Assembly (NCBI GenBank): GCA_002715545.1
Contig: PAZI01000033.1
Span: 1-11,029, forward strand
From: Methanobacteriota archaeon
GTDB lineage: Archaea; Thermoplasmatota; Poseidoniia; Poseidoniales; SP79
DNA length: 11,029 nucleotides
Direction of reading: 5' to 3'
Below, piece by piece: positions 1 to 7,065 of the stretch. Made by a program: the position numbers and the translations under genes. The notes beneath the pieces are model-generated. The model searched no databases. It was not told where the DNA came from and was given only the letters and a program-made list of their open reading frames with translations. The stretch's first letter is position 1; each line of letters begins with the position of its first letter.

Positions 1-12
1 GACAGATATCAG

Positions 13-1281
13 ATGATGGGATTGATCAGAGATGCAAACATACACGCTGCGCTCTATGAAGTCGAACGGAGCGACCACATGTTACCCGAACTTGCAATCC
101 TTCAAGGTTCGTTGGGATCAAGTGCTTTGTTGGTACCTTGGCATGATGACCCTGACCTTCCTGGTTCATTGATTCCAGGACATTTTGACATCATCCAATT
201 ACTGGACATGCTCGATGTTGGTATCGGCGATGATGTTCTGATTGTCGGGCCCCGGGGCGGTTTCATCTGTGCACTTCTCGATCAAATCGGTGCCCGACCG
301 GTGGGGGTGGAGCCCTATGATTCGCGCATCCCTCACATTCAGGCCACTGTTCCCCATCTTGATATCAAAGGAGTAGAGGAGGTTACTGAACTCCTCAGCG
401 AAAGGGCATGGGATGCGATTCTAGTCACTTATGCACTCGACGACACACCACTCGACGCCTTGGCGGCACTCAAAAAGGGGGGCAAAATGTTACTGCCTCT
501 ACAGAAGGACCCAGTACCATCCCTTTACCATCTGGAGTACACAGGTGAGGGTGAGGTAACAAGGACATTGTTGACACAATGGAACGTTGAGCGGGGGTGC
601 TCCACCTTACATGGAGTGCTGGGGATTGAAGGAGGGGTTGAGATAACTCCTGGAACTGAAGAGTTGAGTACAGCTCTTGCGTGGATGAGAGCAAATGCGG
701 ACCCCATCCGTGATCGAATCGGGTCGAGTCAACGGCTCTGGCACATCATGTCAATCTGGTCGGCCGATGGACCTCGACGGGAAGGTGAGGAAGATGTGGT
801 GGACCAGGTTAACCTCACTTTGTCTGATGACCTTTACAGAATGGCGAGATTATTGCACAGTATCGGGGTCCTACCAATGGCTATCGAACATTATGGGACT
901 TCATTCCAAGCTGCTCCATCCGCTGAAGCGGCTACGCTTCTAGGACTTGCGCTGGATCAATTGGACGAATCTGAGACAGCATTGGCGTGGTGGAGACATG
1001 CTATCGAGACAGATGACACATATGCAGATGCATGGATGCATATTGGACGGTGGTACTTCGAAGCCGATGACCCAAGACAATCCATTCCTTGGTTAGCGGC
1101 AGCCACCCTCAGAGATGGGGCCATCGATCAGAGCGATGCGTGGTATCTCCTGGGGTTAGCCCATGAGAAACAGGGGAGGAAGACGGCTGCATTTCTGTGT
1201 GCTCAACGTGCTATTGAGGAGGCTCCAGAGCGCGAGGATCTACGCAAGCTTCTGGACCGTTGTGGAAGAGAACTTCTGTAG
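13..1281 (+). CDS. PCMT-like methyltransferase domain fused to TPR repeats (possibly 5'-truncated by window edge)
   Basis: The first ~175 residues follow the protein-L-isoaspartate O-methyltransferase (PCMT) layout. There is an N-terminal 'LIRDANIHAALYEVER' resembling the family's 'I.D..V..A...V.R' start, a SAM-binding loop VLIVGPRGGFICALL at residues 75-89 with acidic E100 closing the next strand, then 'WDAILVTYAL' and 'LKKGGKMLLPL', which match the DaIivtaA and LkpGGrlviPv strands. The C-terminal half (about 270-420) is helical with TPR-like units, for example 'AAPSAEAATLLGLALDQLDESE' split over adjacent helices. The catalytic TIS motif expected near residues 53-55 reads LIP, so repair of isoaspartate is doubtful; a protein-binding or other SAM-dependent role is possible. 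ATG codons lie at 13 and 16, but the frame stays open to base 1 and PCMTs usually have a few more N-terminal residues, so the true start may lie upstream. pyrF follows after 36 nt. Fold assignment is fairly secure; function is not. Confidence 0.75.
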   Translation: MMGLIRDANIHAALYEVERSDHMLPELAILQGSLGSSALLVPWHDDPDLPGSLIPGHFDIIQLLDMLDVGIGDDVLIVGPRGGFICALLDQIGARPVGVEPYDSRIPHIQATVPHLDIKGVEEVTELLSERAWDAILVTYALDDTPLDALAALKKGGKMLLPLQKDPVPSLYHLEYTGEGEVTRTLLTQWNVERGCSTLHGVLGIEGGVEITPGTEELSTALAWMRANADPIRDRIGSSQRLWHIMSIWSADGPRREGEEDVVDQVNLTLSDDLYRMARLLHSIGVLPMAIEHYGTSFQAAPSAEAATLLGLALDQLDESETALAWWRHAIETDDTYADAWMHIGRWYFEADDPRQSIPWLAAATLRDGAIDQSDAWYLLGLAHEKQGRKTAAFLCAQRAIEEAPEREDLRKLLDRCGRELL

Positions 1282-1317
1282 CGGACCTCTGAAAACCCCA
1301 CAGGGTATGGTCATGTT

Positions 1318-2115
1318 GTGACTTGGGAGAAAGCCGTCGAAGCGAGGCGGGATGAAATGTCACATCCTGTCGGCATTCGCTTGATTGAATCTGTTCTTTC
1401 AAAACAATCAGCGGTCATCCTATCAGGGGATGTCCCCTCAACAAAGGATCTGATCTATCTCATCGAACAAGTCCACCCATGGATTGCTGCAGTGAAGACC
1501 CACGTTGATTGTATGGATGGGGATGGAGAGTGGAGTGAAGTGATTGCATGTTGCCAAGAGAAGGGGCTCCCCATCATGGAAGATCGAAAATTCGCTGATA
1601 TTGGAGCCATATCACATCACCAGATGTTGAAGGGGTGGAACATCGCGGGATGGGCGGACGCAGTAACTGCACATGGCATCTCCGGGCCTGACATCATTGA
1701 TGGATTACAAGATGCATGGACGGTAGCTGGACGTGATGGAGGGGTGGTGCTCCTAGCTCAAATGAGCAGTCGGGGAAACCTTGTCGAAAAAAGACTGACC
1801 GAACCGGTCGTCGAGATGGGTTCGGTTCATGAGAGTGTGATAGGTTACATCGGCAACGGTTCTGATCCTCAAGCGATAGCAAGACTGCGCGAGATAGTGG
1901 GGGATAGTCAATTGATTCTCACTCCTGGAATTCATCCAGATGGAGGAGATGGGAAAAGGGGACAGAGGTATGGTTCTCCAGATGCAGCGATTGAAGCGGG
2001 AGCGGATATGGTGATCATCGGTTCTGCAATCTACAAGGATGCCCAACCCGCTGAAATGGCAAAGAAATGTGCTGCTGCAACGCTAAATGGATTCGAGCGG
2101 CGGGCTCATGGATGA
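1318..2115 (+). CDS. pyrF: Orotidine 5'-phosphate decarboxylase, eukaryote-like type
   Basis: Catalyses decarboxylation of OMP to UMP, the last step of de novo pyrimidine synthesis, in the cytoplasm. The 265-residue protein carries the family hallmarks in order: 'LSGDV' with substrate-binding D38, 'VKTHVD' with K60, the catalytic block MEDRKFADIG with D89, K91 and D94, the 'MSSRGNL' pyrimidine-binding segment at 149-155, 'LTPGI' at 201-205, and a phosphate-gripper loop ending in 'GQRY' (Q216, Y218). This DRKFADIG version is the Ura3-like form rather than the bacterial one. The expected phosphate-binding Arg in the final VGRGI-like motif is Ser236 here (IIGSAIY). The GTG at 1318 is the only usable upstream start in this frame, because the preceding in-frame stop is the one ending the gene before it; a shorter ATG start at residue 14 is possible. 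No clear Shine-Dalgarno site is visible. Likely cotranscribed with its neighbours on both sides. Confidence 0.93.
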   Translation: MTWEKAVEARRDEMSHPVGIRLIESVLSKQSAVILSGDVPSTKDLIYLIEQVHPWIAAVKTHVDCMDGDGEWSEVIACCQEKGLPIMEDRKFADIGAISHHQMLKGWNIAGWADAVTAHGISGPDIIDGLQDAWTVAGRDGGVVLLAQMSSRGNLVEKRLTEPVVEMGSVHESVIGYIGNGSDPQAIARLREIVGDSQLILTPGIHPDGGDGKRGQRYGSPDAAIEAGADMVIIGSAIYKDAQPAEMAKKCAAATLNGFERRAHG

Positions 2116-2126
2116 GATGAAGAATC

Positions 2127-2432
2127 ATGCTTGGATTTGTGATTCTTGGAATTGTTAGCAGTGGGGTGGCATTCATCCTCTTCCGTTTCGTTCAACGACA
2201 TCTTCTACTCGGTGAGAGAATTCTGAACGGAGATGCAAGCCTGTTAGATGAGAAGGGGTTCAATGTAGATCACGTGACCCAAGCACCTCTAGGAACGCAG
2301 TTCTTTCCACCTGGGACGAAATTAGTACTCAGCGGACAAGCAGCAATCGATCTGCAGAACAACCTCCAGCGAGAAATGATGAATGGGGTTCCATCAAGTG
2401 CGGTCGAGGATGAGGCCCAGACCACTCAATGA
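2127..2432 (+). CDS. Small single-pass membrane protein, unknown function
   Basis: A 101-residue protein with one N-terminal hydrophobic helix (about residues 2-20, LGFVILGIVSSGVAFILF) followed by a short basic stretch (RFVQRH) and a soluble tail of ~75 residues. By the positive-inside rule the tail would be cytoplasmic. The tail contains 'FNVDHVTQAPLGTQFFPPGT' and an acidic, Gln/Thr-rich end. I do not recognise the family. It starts 11 nt after the pyrF stop, so it is probably in the same transcript. The last 39 nt overlap, tail to tail, the 3' end of the receiver-like gene on the other strand. The ATG at 2127 is supported because nearby in-frame upstream codons run into a stop at 2118-2120. 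Confidence 0.75.
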   Translation: MLGFVILGIVSSGVAFILFRFVQRHLLLGERILNGDASLLDEKGFNVDHVTQAPLGTQFFPPGTKLVLSGQAAIDLQNNLQREMMNGVPSSAVEDEAQTTQ

Positions 2433-3434
2433 CGTCACCCACACTCCTGGTCCAAACAACGTGGACATTGCATACGGACCATCCTGAGCACTCAGGAATG
2501 AGAACATGATCATCAATACAACATAGAAAATGTAGAGGATTCCAAGCACTTTTGGACTGATGCGTGCAATGGCGAACATCATCACAAGAATGGAAGTGAT
2601 GAGGGTGATCAAAGGAGCTATTGTGTACGTTATCGAAGAAAGAGAGAAGACCGTTGTAGGTGAGCCACCTTCAGTGACCAGGCTTCCAGTGGGTATCAGA
2701 TATGAGAAACCAGACCCTTCGGCTCGATGGGGGGCTTCAGGTATTGCTGTCGTCCACGTAAGGGAAAGTCCTACAATCATCAGGAGAGAGGCAATCAGGG
2801 CGATCCAAGGTCGCTTTTTCGTACTCTTCGTTTCAGATGACGAAGAGTCAGATGATTCGGATTCTTCTGAGCGGGATGATGATGCGATGGTCAGTGACGT
2901 CAATGTCGATGCTTCGAGAGCATCAGGAGTGGTTGAAGATAATCGTTCATCCTTCATCATCGAGATGACTTCAGTTTCCATGTCTTCAAGATCTTCAGGA
3001 TAAAGTGTATCGAGGTCTGCAAGGCCAGGGGCTTCAGGTATTTCCGAACGAATATCGGTCCATTTCTGCTCCAATGAAGATTCTGTAACTGGACGCTCTA
3101 ACCACGCTACAGCGCCGGCTGAAAATGAGGCATCTTCTGCAGTGCTCCTGAGGCGGCGAGGGGCTACGAACACGATTCGTACACTCTGGGTATGTTCCCT
3201 CATCTCAAGAGCCGCCACATGGCCATCTAAGCGAGGAAGATCGAGGGCCAGGAAAACTAGTTCCGGATTATGTTTAACGAACTCATCGACGGCGGTATCG
3301 CCATCTAGTACCTCGATGATTCGATATCCTCGCTGTTTCAGAAGATGTTCCAGACGTCGACGGGAGAGGTCATTATCTTCGACGACCATCGCCACTGGGG
3401 CGGACTCATCATCAACACCACTTACTCTGACCAC
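2394..3434 (-). CDS. Membrane-anchored degenerate receiver (pseudo-receiver) domain protein
   Basis: Residues 12-128 have a CheY-like receiver pattern: 'VAMVVEDND' with the acidic pair E19/D20, a helix 'SRRRLEHLLKQRGY', 'ELVFLALDLPRLDG' (LP..DG turn at 66-71), 'VRIVFVAP', and 'AGAVAWLERPV'. Aligning on the LPxLDG turn puts Ala63 at the phosphoacceptor Asp, Ala91 at the conserved Thr/Ser, and Arg114 at the conserved Lys, so phosphorylation in the usual way is unlikely. An acidic linker with a Ser-rich low-complexity tract (185-204) leads to about four hydrophobic segments (210-229, 265-290, 296-314, 328-343). This is an inverted layout for a signalling protein, with the receiver N-terminal and the membrane domain C-terminal. 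The start chosen is GTG at 3434, which preserves the first beta strand; ATG at residue 16 (3389) is the alternative, and the frame is closed upstream at 3471-3473. Last gene of a leftward cluster, 49 nt after the DUF1844 gene. Confidence 0.8.
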   Translation of the reverse strand: MVRVSGVDDESAPVAMVVEDNDLSRRRLEHLLKQRGYRIIEVLDGDTAVDEFVKHNPELVFLALDLPRLDGHVAALEMREHTQSVRIVFVAPRRLRSTAEDASFSAGAVAWLERPVTESSLEQKWTDIRSEIPEAPGLADLDTLYPEDLEDMETEVISMMKDERLSSTTPDALEASTLTSLTIASSSRSEESESSDSSSSETKSTKKRPWIALIASLLMIVGLSLTWTTAIPEAPHRAEGSGFSYLIPTGSLVTEGGSPTTVFSLSSITYTIAPLITLITSILVMMFAIARISPKVLGILYIFYVVLMIMFSFLSAQDGPYAMSTLFGPGVWVTSLSGLGLILDRT

Positions 3435-3483
3435 AATAGGGAGATGAGGTGCGGCTACATCAAGCGATGGTCAGAATCTTGAG

Positions 3484-3870
3484 TCATTCCTCTGAATCAT
3501 CAATAATCACATCCACCGGACCACTTGAGGGGTCTTGGAACGTGTTCTTGAGGTCAGCAATCGCTTCTTCTTCCTCTGATTTCTCTTTGAATCTAGATGG
3601 GGCTTGAACAAACTGCATCTGAAGTTCAGAAATTGTTCCCCTCAACAAGCGTGTCTCTTTGTCATCTAGGTTTCCGCGCGTTTTTCGTTCTAGCACGCGA
3701 AGAACTTCGATGGCTTCTTTGGCACTTGGCAAATCAAGCATACGCTCATCTGTCGATGGATTATCAAGCAAACCCATTGAGATCAATGCTGAACGCTGAA
3801 GCATATGGACGACGCTGAAGAATCTCATTCCATCTTCGGTCGAAAGCAGATCATCTGGATTGAATGACAT
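3484..3870 (-). CDS. DUF1844 family protein
   Basis: A 128-residue soluble, largely helical protein. Residues ~15-95 match what I know of DUF1844: a hydrophobic first helix ('RFFSVVHMLQRSALISMGLL'), then 'LDLPSAKEAIEVLRVLERKT', then 'RGNLDDKETRLL' and a final helix 'ISELQMQFV'. The run 'A...I..L..L..KT.GNL...E..LL......L...FV' is the family signature. The C-terminal tail is acidic and probably disordered. DUF1844 has no established biochemical role and, as I recall, is mainly described from bacteria. The start is supported by a Shine-Dalgarno-like GAGGGTGG 3 nt before the ATG, and this site overlaps the stop of the preceding surface-protein gene, so the two are likely translationally coupled. 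The downstream partner is the pseudo-receiver membrane protein. Confidence 0.85.
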   Translation of the reverse strand: MSFNPDDLLSTEDGMRFFSVVHMLQRSALISMGLLDNPSTDERMLDLPSAKEAIEVLRVLERKTRGNLDDKETRLLRGTISELQMQFVQAPSRFKEKSEEEEAIADLKNTFQDPSSGPVDVIIDDSEE

Positions 3871-3873
3871 TGT

Positions 3874-3881
3874 CCACCCTC
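3874..3881 (-). promoter_or_regulatory. Shine-Dalgarno site of the DUF1844 gene
   Basis: On the minus strand GAGGGTGG lies 3 nt before the ATG at 3870 and overlaps the TGA of the upstream surface-protein gene (3880-3882). This fixes the start and suggests coupling. Confidence 0.6.
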
Positions 3882-6201
3882 AAGAATCATCTGTCTGATC
3901 TGAAGTTTCCTCGCCTCGATCCTTCAGAATCTGAATAATCACTGGGGCGGAACTCACCACGATCACTGCAACTGCTGCAATGAGGACGAGAAGAATTGCC
4001 AGGACTGGGGTTGAGCCAGAATCAATTTCTGCTGCTGGTGAAGATGTTGATTGCGTGGTCTCTTCTTCTCCACTCGCAGAGGTCGCCTCTAAGGCAGTTA
4101 GTTGGGCGGTACTACAGCCACCCGGACTCACAATATCCCGTTCACTCTCCGGCGTGTCCGGGCATTGATCATCTGCATCAACAACACCATCTACGTCTGA
4201 ATCGATAAGTGAGGAAGAGATTGATGCTGACTGACAGCGCTCAATGGGCGAATGGCCTTCGACAGTCGCCGTGACGCAGAATGTGGATTCCCCCCCCTCA
4301 TAGACCAAGTAAGAGACATTGACGAGATATCTGTCAAGTGATGTTGATTCAGTCGTGTAAGTGACCTGGCCGTCAATTCCACCGGGATCGATCTGGGGTT
4401 GAATGGGGCTCACGGCTACAAACGAAAATGTGAGAACAAGGCCACCATCGTCTGAGGTGAACAATGTCGATGATCCTGCACTATTGAACACAAAGGGTGT
4501 TGACTCGTGAATAATATCGACACAGGATGGAGATACCGCACTATTCTGGATACAGATTCGTTGTGGGCCGTAGGGGAATTCTGCCGTCACAATGACTTGT
4601 TCACCATCTGCAACATATTCGGATGTCCAAGTTGTTCCAGTGATGTTAGAGGTGAGAGTCAGGGCTCCTGAATGGTTGTGGGGGGTGATGAGAACATCCA
4701 CTGGACCTGATGACCAAGTCGTTGAATCAAGGGGGGTTCCGTCTCTCTGGAAGACAATGTCGAATGATGATGGTTCAGGTGTTAATTGAATGGTGAGAAG
4801 TTGTTCACCCGTGTATTCGATGTCAGATGTGCTCACTTGTGCGTCAACGTGCAAAGATAATGATTGAGCGTCTGTAACCATGACTCCAAGACCGATGTCA
4901 TCGACATTGATATGGCCAATACGAAGAAGTGAGGACCACCGACCATCTAATTCCAATGTCAGTACTATTGTATCACGTCCTTTTGAATGAGTGATCGTGA
5001 TCTGATTCAAGGTCGTCGTCTTGGGAAGACCATCTTGACCTTGTTCACCGATGTTGAGTTGGAAAAATGAGCGGCCATTATTGGAAACTGCAACATCCAC
5101 CAGTTCGAATGAAAGGTATCCAATAACATGATTCGACCACAGACATTGGCCATTCCCATCGAGAAGAGCTGTGAACCATGTAAGTGACTCATCGCCGCTC
5201 TGTGTTGAGGAAGAACGCTCATCAGTGCACCCAATATCTCCTGCATTGCCGACGCCGACAGCGATTAGGCCAAGCGGGTGGGTGACAAGGTGAGTGACAT
5301 TCGTCATGGTCCAAGGGGCCACATCAATGGAGCCGGTATCTGAATCAATAATGAAAGATACAACGCCTTCCTCTGCCGGAAGGACGTGTTGAGCGAATGT
5401 TGCATTTCTAGCGGGAGAGGTGCTGCCGGAGAACGAAGAAGTATGATGAATCAAAATAGCTGTTCCAGCATCAGTTGAGGTTGCTGATAAGAGGGTTTCA
5501 TCGAGATCTGATCCCCACGTTTCAGACCAAGAAAGTGATCCATCAGGTGTGATGTGGAACGCCATAATCTCACTAGCGGAAGTAATGCCGCCTGCGTTCT
5601 GTCCGGAAGGGGAGAAGAAATAGGAATTCGATAGTGAGCGCTCATGACTGAATTGACCAATACCAACAACTCCTCCTGCATCCGTGGGAATCAATTTCAG
5701 AAGTTCTGGATTCGTTCCTTGATCCTCAATAACGTGAGACCAAACAAGCCCAGAGGTGTGATTGATGGAGGCGAGGTAGAGAGCAGGCCCTTCGGCAGTT
5801 AGAGTCGTCTGGTCAATCGAAATAGATGAGTCGAAGGCCCCATGGATGAACACGGAGGAATGAGATGAGGGCACAACTACATCTGGGTGGAAGGGGAGTT
5901 GAATCGGATTCGACCATGAATCATTCACATCCTCTAGAATCACGCCTATTCCATTCGCACTCGAAATCATCTCACCTCCTGCATTGAATGAACCTGTGAG
6001 AGAACCATGTATCATATGCCGACCATGTTCAGAAACAATCGATGGGTTGTCAATCCAGGACAGGTCATCGGATTCAGTGACCGAGAGTGTAGAGATGTAT
6101 GGATGGCTCTCATCAGGCGCGGGAGCGATGCCAAAGACAGTTACACATGACATTGGAAGGAGGAGGAAGAACGCGAGGAGGAGGGGGAGCCTACGCCTCA
6201 T
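3880..6201 (-). CDS. Large secreted cell-surface protein: beta-rich ectodomain, thrombospondin-3-like repeat, C-terminal anchor
   Basis: A 773-residue protein. Residues 1-~24 form a signal peptide (MRRR, then a Leu/Phe core). A Cys at 19 is preceded by PMS, a poor lipobox, so ordinary signal-peptidase cleavage near 'VFG' is more likely. The ectodomain is Ser/Thr-rich and beta-rich, with repeated strands such as 'GLIAVGVGN' and 'GGVVGIGQF' that suggest a beta-propeller in the first ~400 residues, followed by Ig-like beta segments. At about 667-697 there is a thrombospondin type-3-like calcium motif (DSDVDGVVDADDQCPDTP, closing in GGC). A Ser/Glu/Thr-rich stalk leads to a transmembrane helix (~732-755) and a short charged cytoplasmic tail. 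This architecture is typical of marine archaeal surface proteins; the ligand is unknown. ATG 6201 was chosen over an upstream in-frame ATG at 6249 because it places the signal peptide at the terminus and follows a good Shine-Dalgarno site. AlaX ends 50 nt upstream. Confidence 0.87.
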   Translation of the reverse strand: MRRRLPLLLAFFLLLPMSCVTVFGIAPAPDESHPYISTLSVTESDDLSWIDNPSIVSEHGRHMIHGSLTGSFNAGGEMISSANGIGVILEDVNDSWSNPIQLPFHPDVVVPSSHSSVFIHGAFDSSISIDQTTLTAEGPALYLASINHTSGLVWSHVIEDQGTNPELLKLIPTDAGGVVGIGQFSHERSLSNSYFFSPSGQNAGGITSASEIMAFHITPDGSLSWSETWGSDLDETLLSATSTDAGTAILIHHTSSFSGSTSPARNATFAQHVLPAEEGVVSFIIDSDTGSIDVAPWTMTNVTHLVTHPLGLIAVGVGNAGDIGCTDERSSSTQSGDESLTWFTALLDGNGQCLWSNHVIGYLSFELVDVAVSNNGRSFFQLNIGEQGQDGLPKTTTLNQITITHSKGRDTIVLTLELDGRWSSLLRIGHINVDDIGLGVMVTDAQSLSLHVDAQVSTSDIEYTGEQLLTIQLTPEPSSFDIVFQRDGTPLDSTTWSSGPVDVLITPHNHSGALTLTSNITGTTWTSEYVADGEQVIVTAEFPYGPQRICIQNSAVSPSCVDIIHESTPFVFNSAGSSTLFTSDDGGLVLTFSFVAVSPIQPQIDPGGIDGQVTYTTESTSLDRYLVNVSYLVYEGGESTFCVTATVEGHSPIERCQSASISSSLIDSDVDGVVDADDQCPDTPESERDIVSPGGCSTAQLTALEATSASGEEETTQSTSSPAAEIDSGSTPVLAILLVLIAAVAVIVVSSAPVIIQILKDRGEETSDQTDDS

Positions 6202-6204
6202 GCC

Positions 6205-6212
6205 ATCACCTC
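6205..6212 (-). promoter_or_regulatory. Shine-Dalgarno site of the surface-protein gene
   Basis: Minus-strand GAGGTGAT lies 3 nt before the ATG at 6201, with 5 nt between the GAGGTG core and the start. It decides this start against the in-frame ATG at 6249, which would put 16 polar residues ahead of the signal peptide. Confidence 0.65.
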
Positions 6213-6251
6213 GGGTCACCACTCCATCAAGATTCGGGCAGTCATCCATGG

Positions 6252-6959
6252 TTACAACAGGCGATATGTGATGCGCTGAGTACCCTTTCCCTTTGATTTA
6301 GGAATTCCAATCCATTCAATGGTTCCAATCTCACTGAGGGAACGGACATGTGTTCCCGCGCACGGACAGATGTCAATCTCATCGCCGATTGATATGACTC
6401 GCAATTCGCTGACTGATTTTGGTATAAGATCCATGTTCGTACGGTCTGAGGGCATCAAAGAATTGACTTGGGAACGTGTCATCTGACTTGCAGTCACTCG
6501 GTGGCCTTCATCGATCATGGTTTGGCTTGCCAACAACAATTCCTCAAGAGTCTCCTCATTGAATTTCACTGGATTGAGGTCAATTCTACTTTTATCTGTA
6601 CCAATCTGATTTCCAACGGTGCGAGCGCCATTTGTTATTTCATACGCCAGTCCTGAAATCAAGTGCTGGGCGGTGTGCATCCTCATGTGGCTATATCGGC
6701 GGTCCCAGTCAATCATCCCTTGAACGTGATCACCTATCTCAAATCCATGATCTTCAGGTACGTGGTGCTCAACATCATCCCGCCCACGTACATCAGATAC
6801 TTCGACCGGGCCATGTTCTCCCTCCAACGTTCCTAGATCTGGGGGTTGACCGCCACCGAGAGGATAGAATATTGTCTGATCGAGGACAACTGTTGTCTGG
6901 GTGACAGAGGTTACAGTAGCAGTGAAGGTTTTCTCATAACAAGCATCAGTACTCTCCAT
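6252..6959 (-). CDS. alaX: Stand-alone alanyl-tRNA editing protein, AlaX-M type
   Basis: Hydrolyses mischarged Ser- (and possibly Gly-) tRNA-Ala in trans, a cytoplasmic proofreading step complementing AlaRS. The 235-residue protein has the N-terminal beta domain of the medium AlaX form, with the Gly-rich motif 'FYPLGGGQPPDLG' at 31-43. The editing domain carries the zinc ligands HTAQH (H95, H99) and CPCAGTH (C200, H204). The C-terminus 'KSKGKGTQRITYRL' matches the family's usual ending. Length fits AlaX-M; there is no catalytic aminoacylation domain. The reading frame continues upstream to 7202, but that part overlaps the divergent thioredoxin gene and lacks family similarity, so ATG 6959 ('MESTDACYEKTF') is preferred; a GTG about six codons upstream is possible. 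No Shine-Dalgarno site is seen, so the mRNA may be leaderless. First gene of the leftward cluster. Confidence 0.93.
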   Translation of the reverse strand: MESTDACYEKTFTATVTSVTQTTVVLDQTIFYPLGGGQPPDLGTLEGEHGPVEVSDVRGRDDVEHHVPEDHGFEIGDHVQGMIDWDRRYSHMRMHTAQHLISGLAYEITNGARTVGNQIGTDKSRIDLNPVKFNEETLEELLLASQTMIDEGHRVTASQMTRSQVNSLMPSDRTNMDLIPKSVSELRVISIGDEIDICPCAGTHVRSLSEIGTIEWIGIPKSKGKGTQRITYRLL

Positions 6960-7065
6960 CCAACGACGTTCGGTCACAATGAATCGGCAAGAAGCACTCT
7001 CATGAAATTCCTCCGATGATGTTGAGGGCCGACGGGTCCATGAAGGGGAATTGACTCCGGCGCCT
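6960..7065. promoter_or_regulatory. Divergent intergenic region (alaX / thioredoxin-like gene)
   Basis: This ~106-nt gap separates two gene blocks transcribed outward, so it should hold promoters for both. I see no convincing archaeal TATA/BRE pair. A purine-rich GAAGGGGAA at 7042-7050 sits directly before a TTG at 7051, an alternative start for the rightward gene. Confidence 0.4.

Noticed and set aside
2560..3003. A 147-codon open frame on the + strand
   Set aside because: It lies antisense to the pseudo-receiver gene and its Ser/Asp-rich content mirrors that gene's low-complexity linker; no family or start signal supports it.
6150..6190. Purine-rich GGAGGAGGAAG-type repeat
   Set aside because: It encodes the Leu/Arg-rich signal peptide of the surface protein on the minus strand and needs no separate explanation.
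6202..6249. Upstream ATG of the surface-protein frame
   Set aside because: It would put 16 polar residues before the signal peptide; the ATG at 6201 has a good Shine-Dalgarno site and a normal signal peptide.
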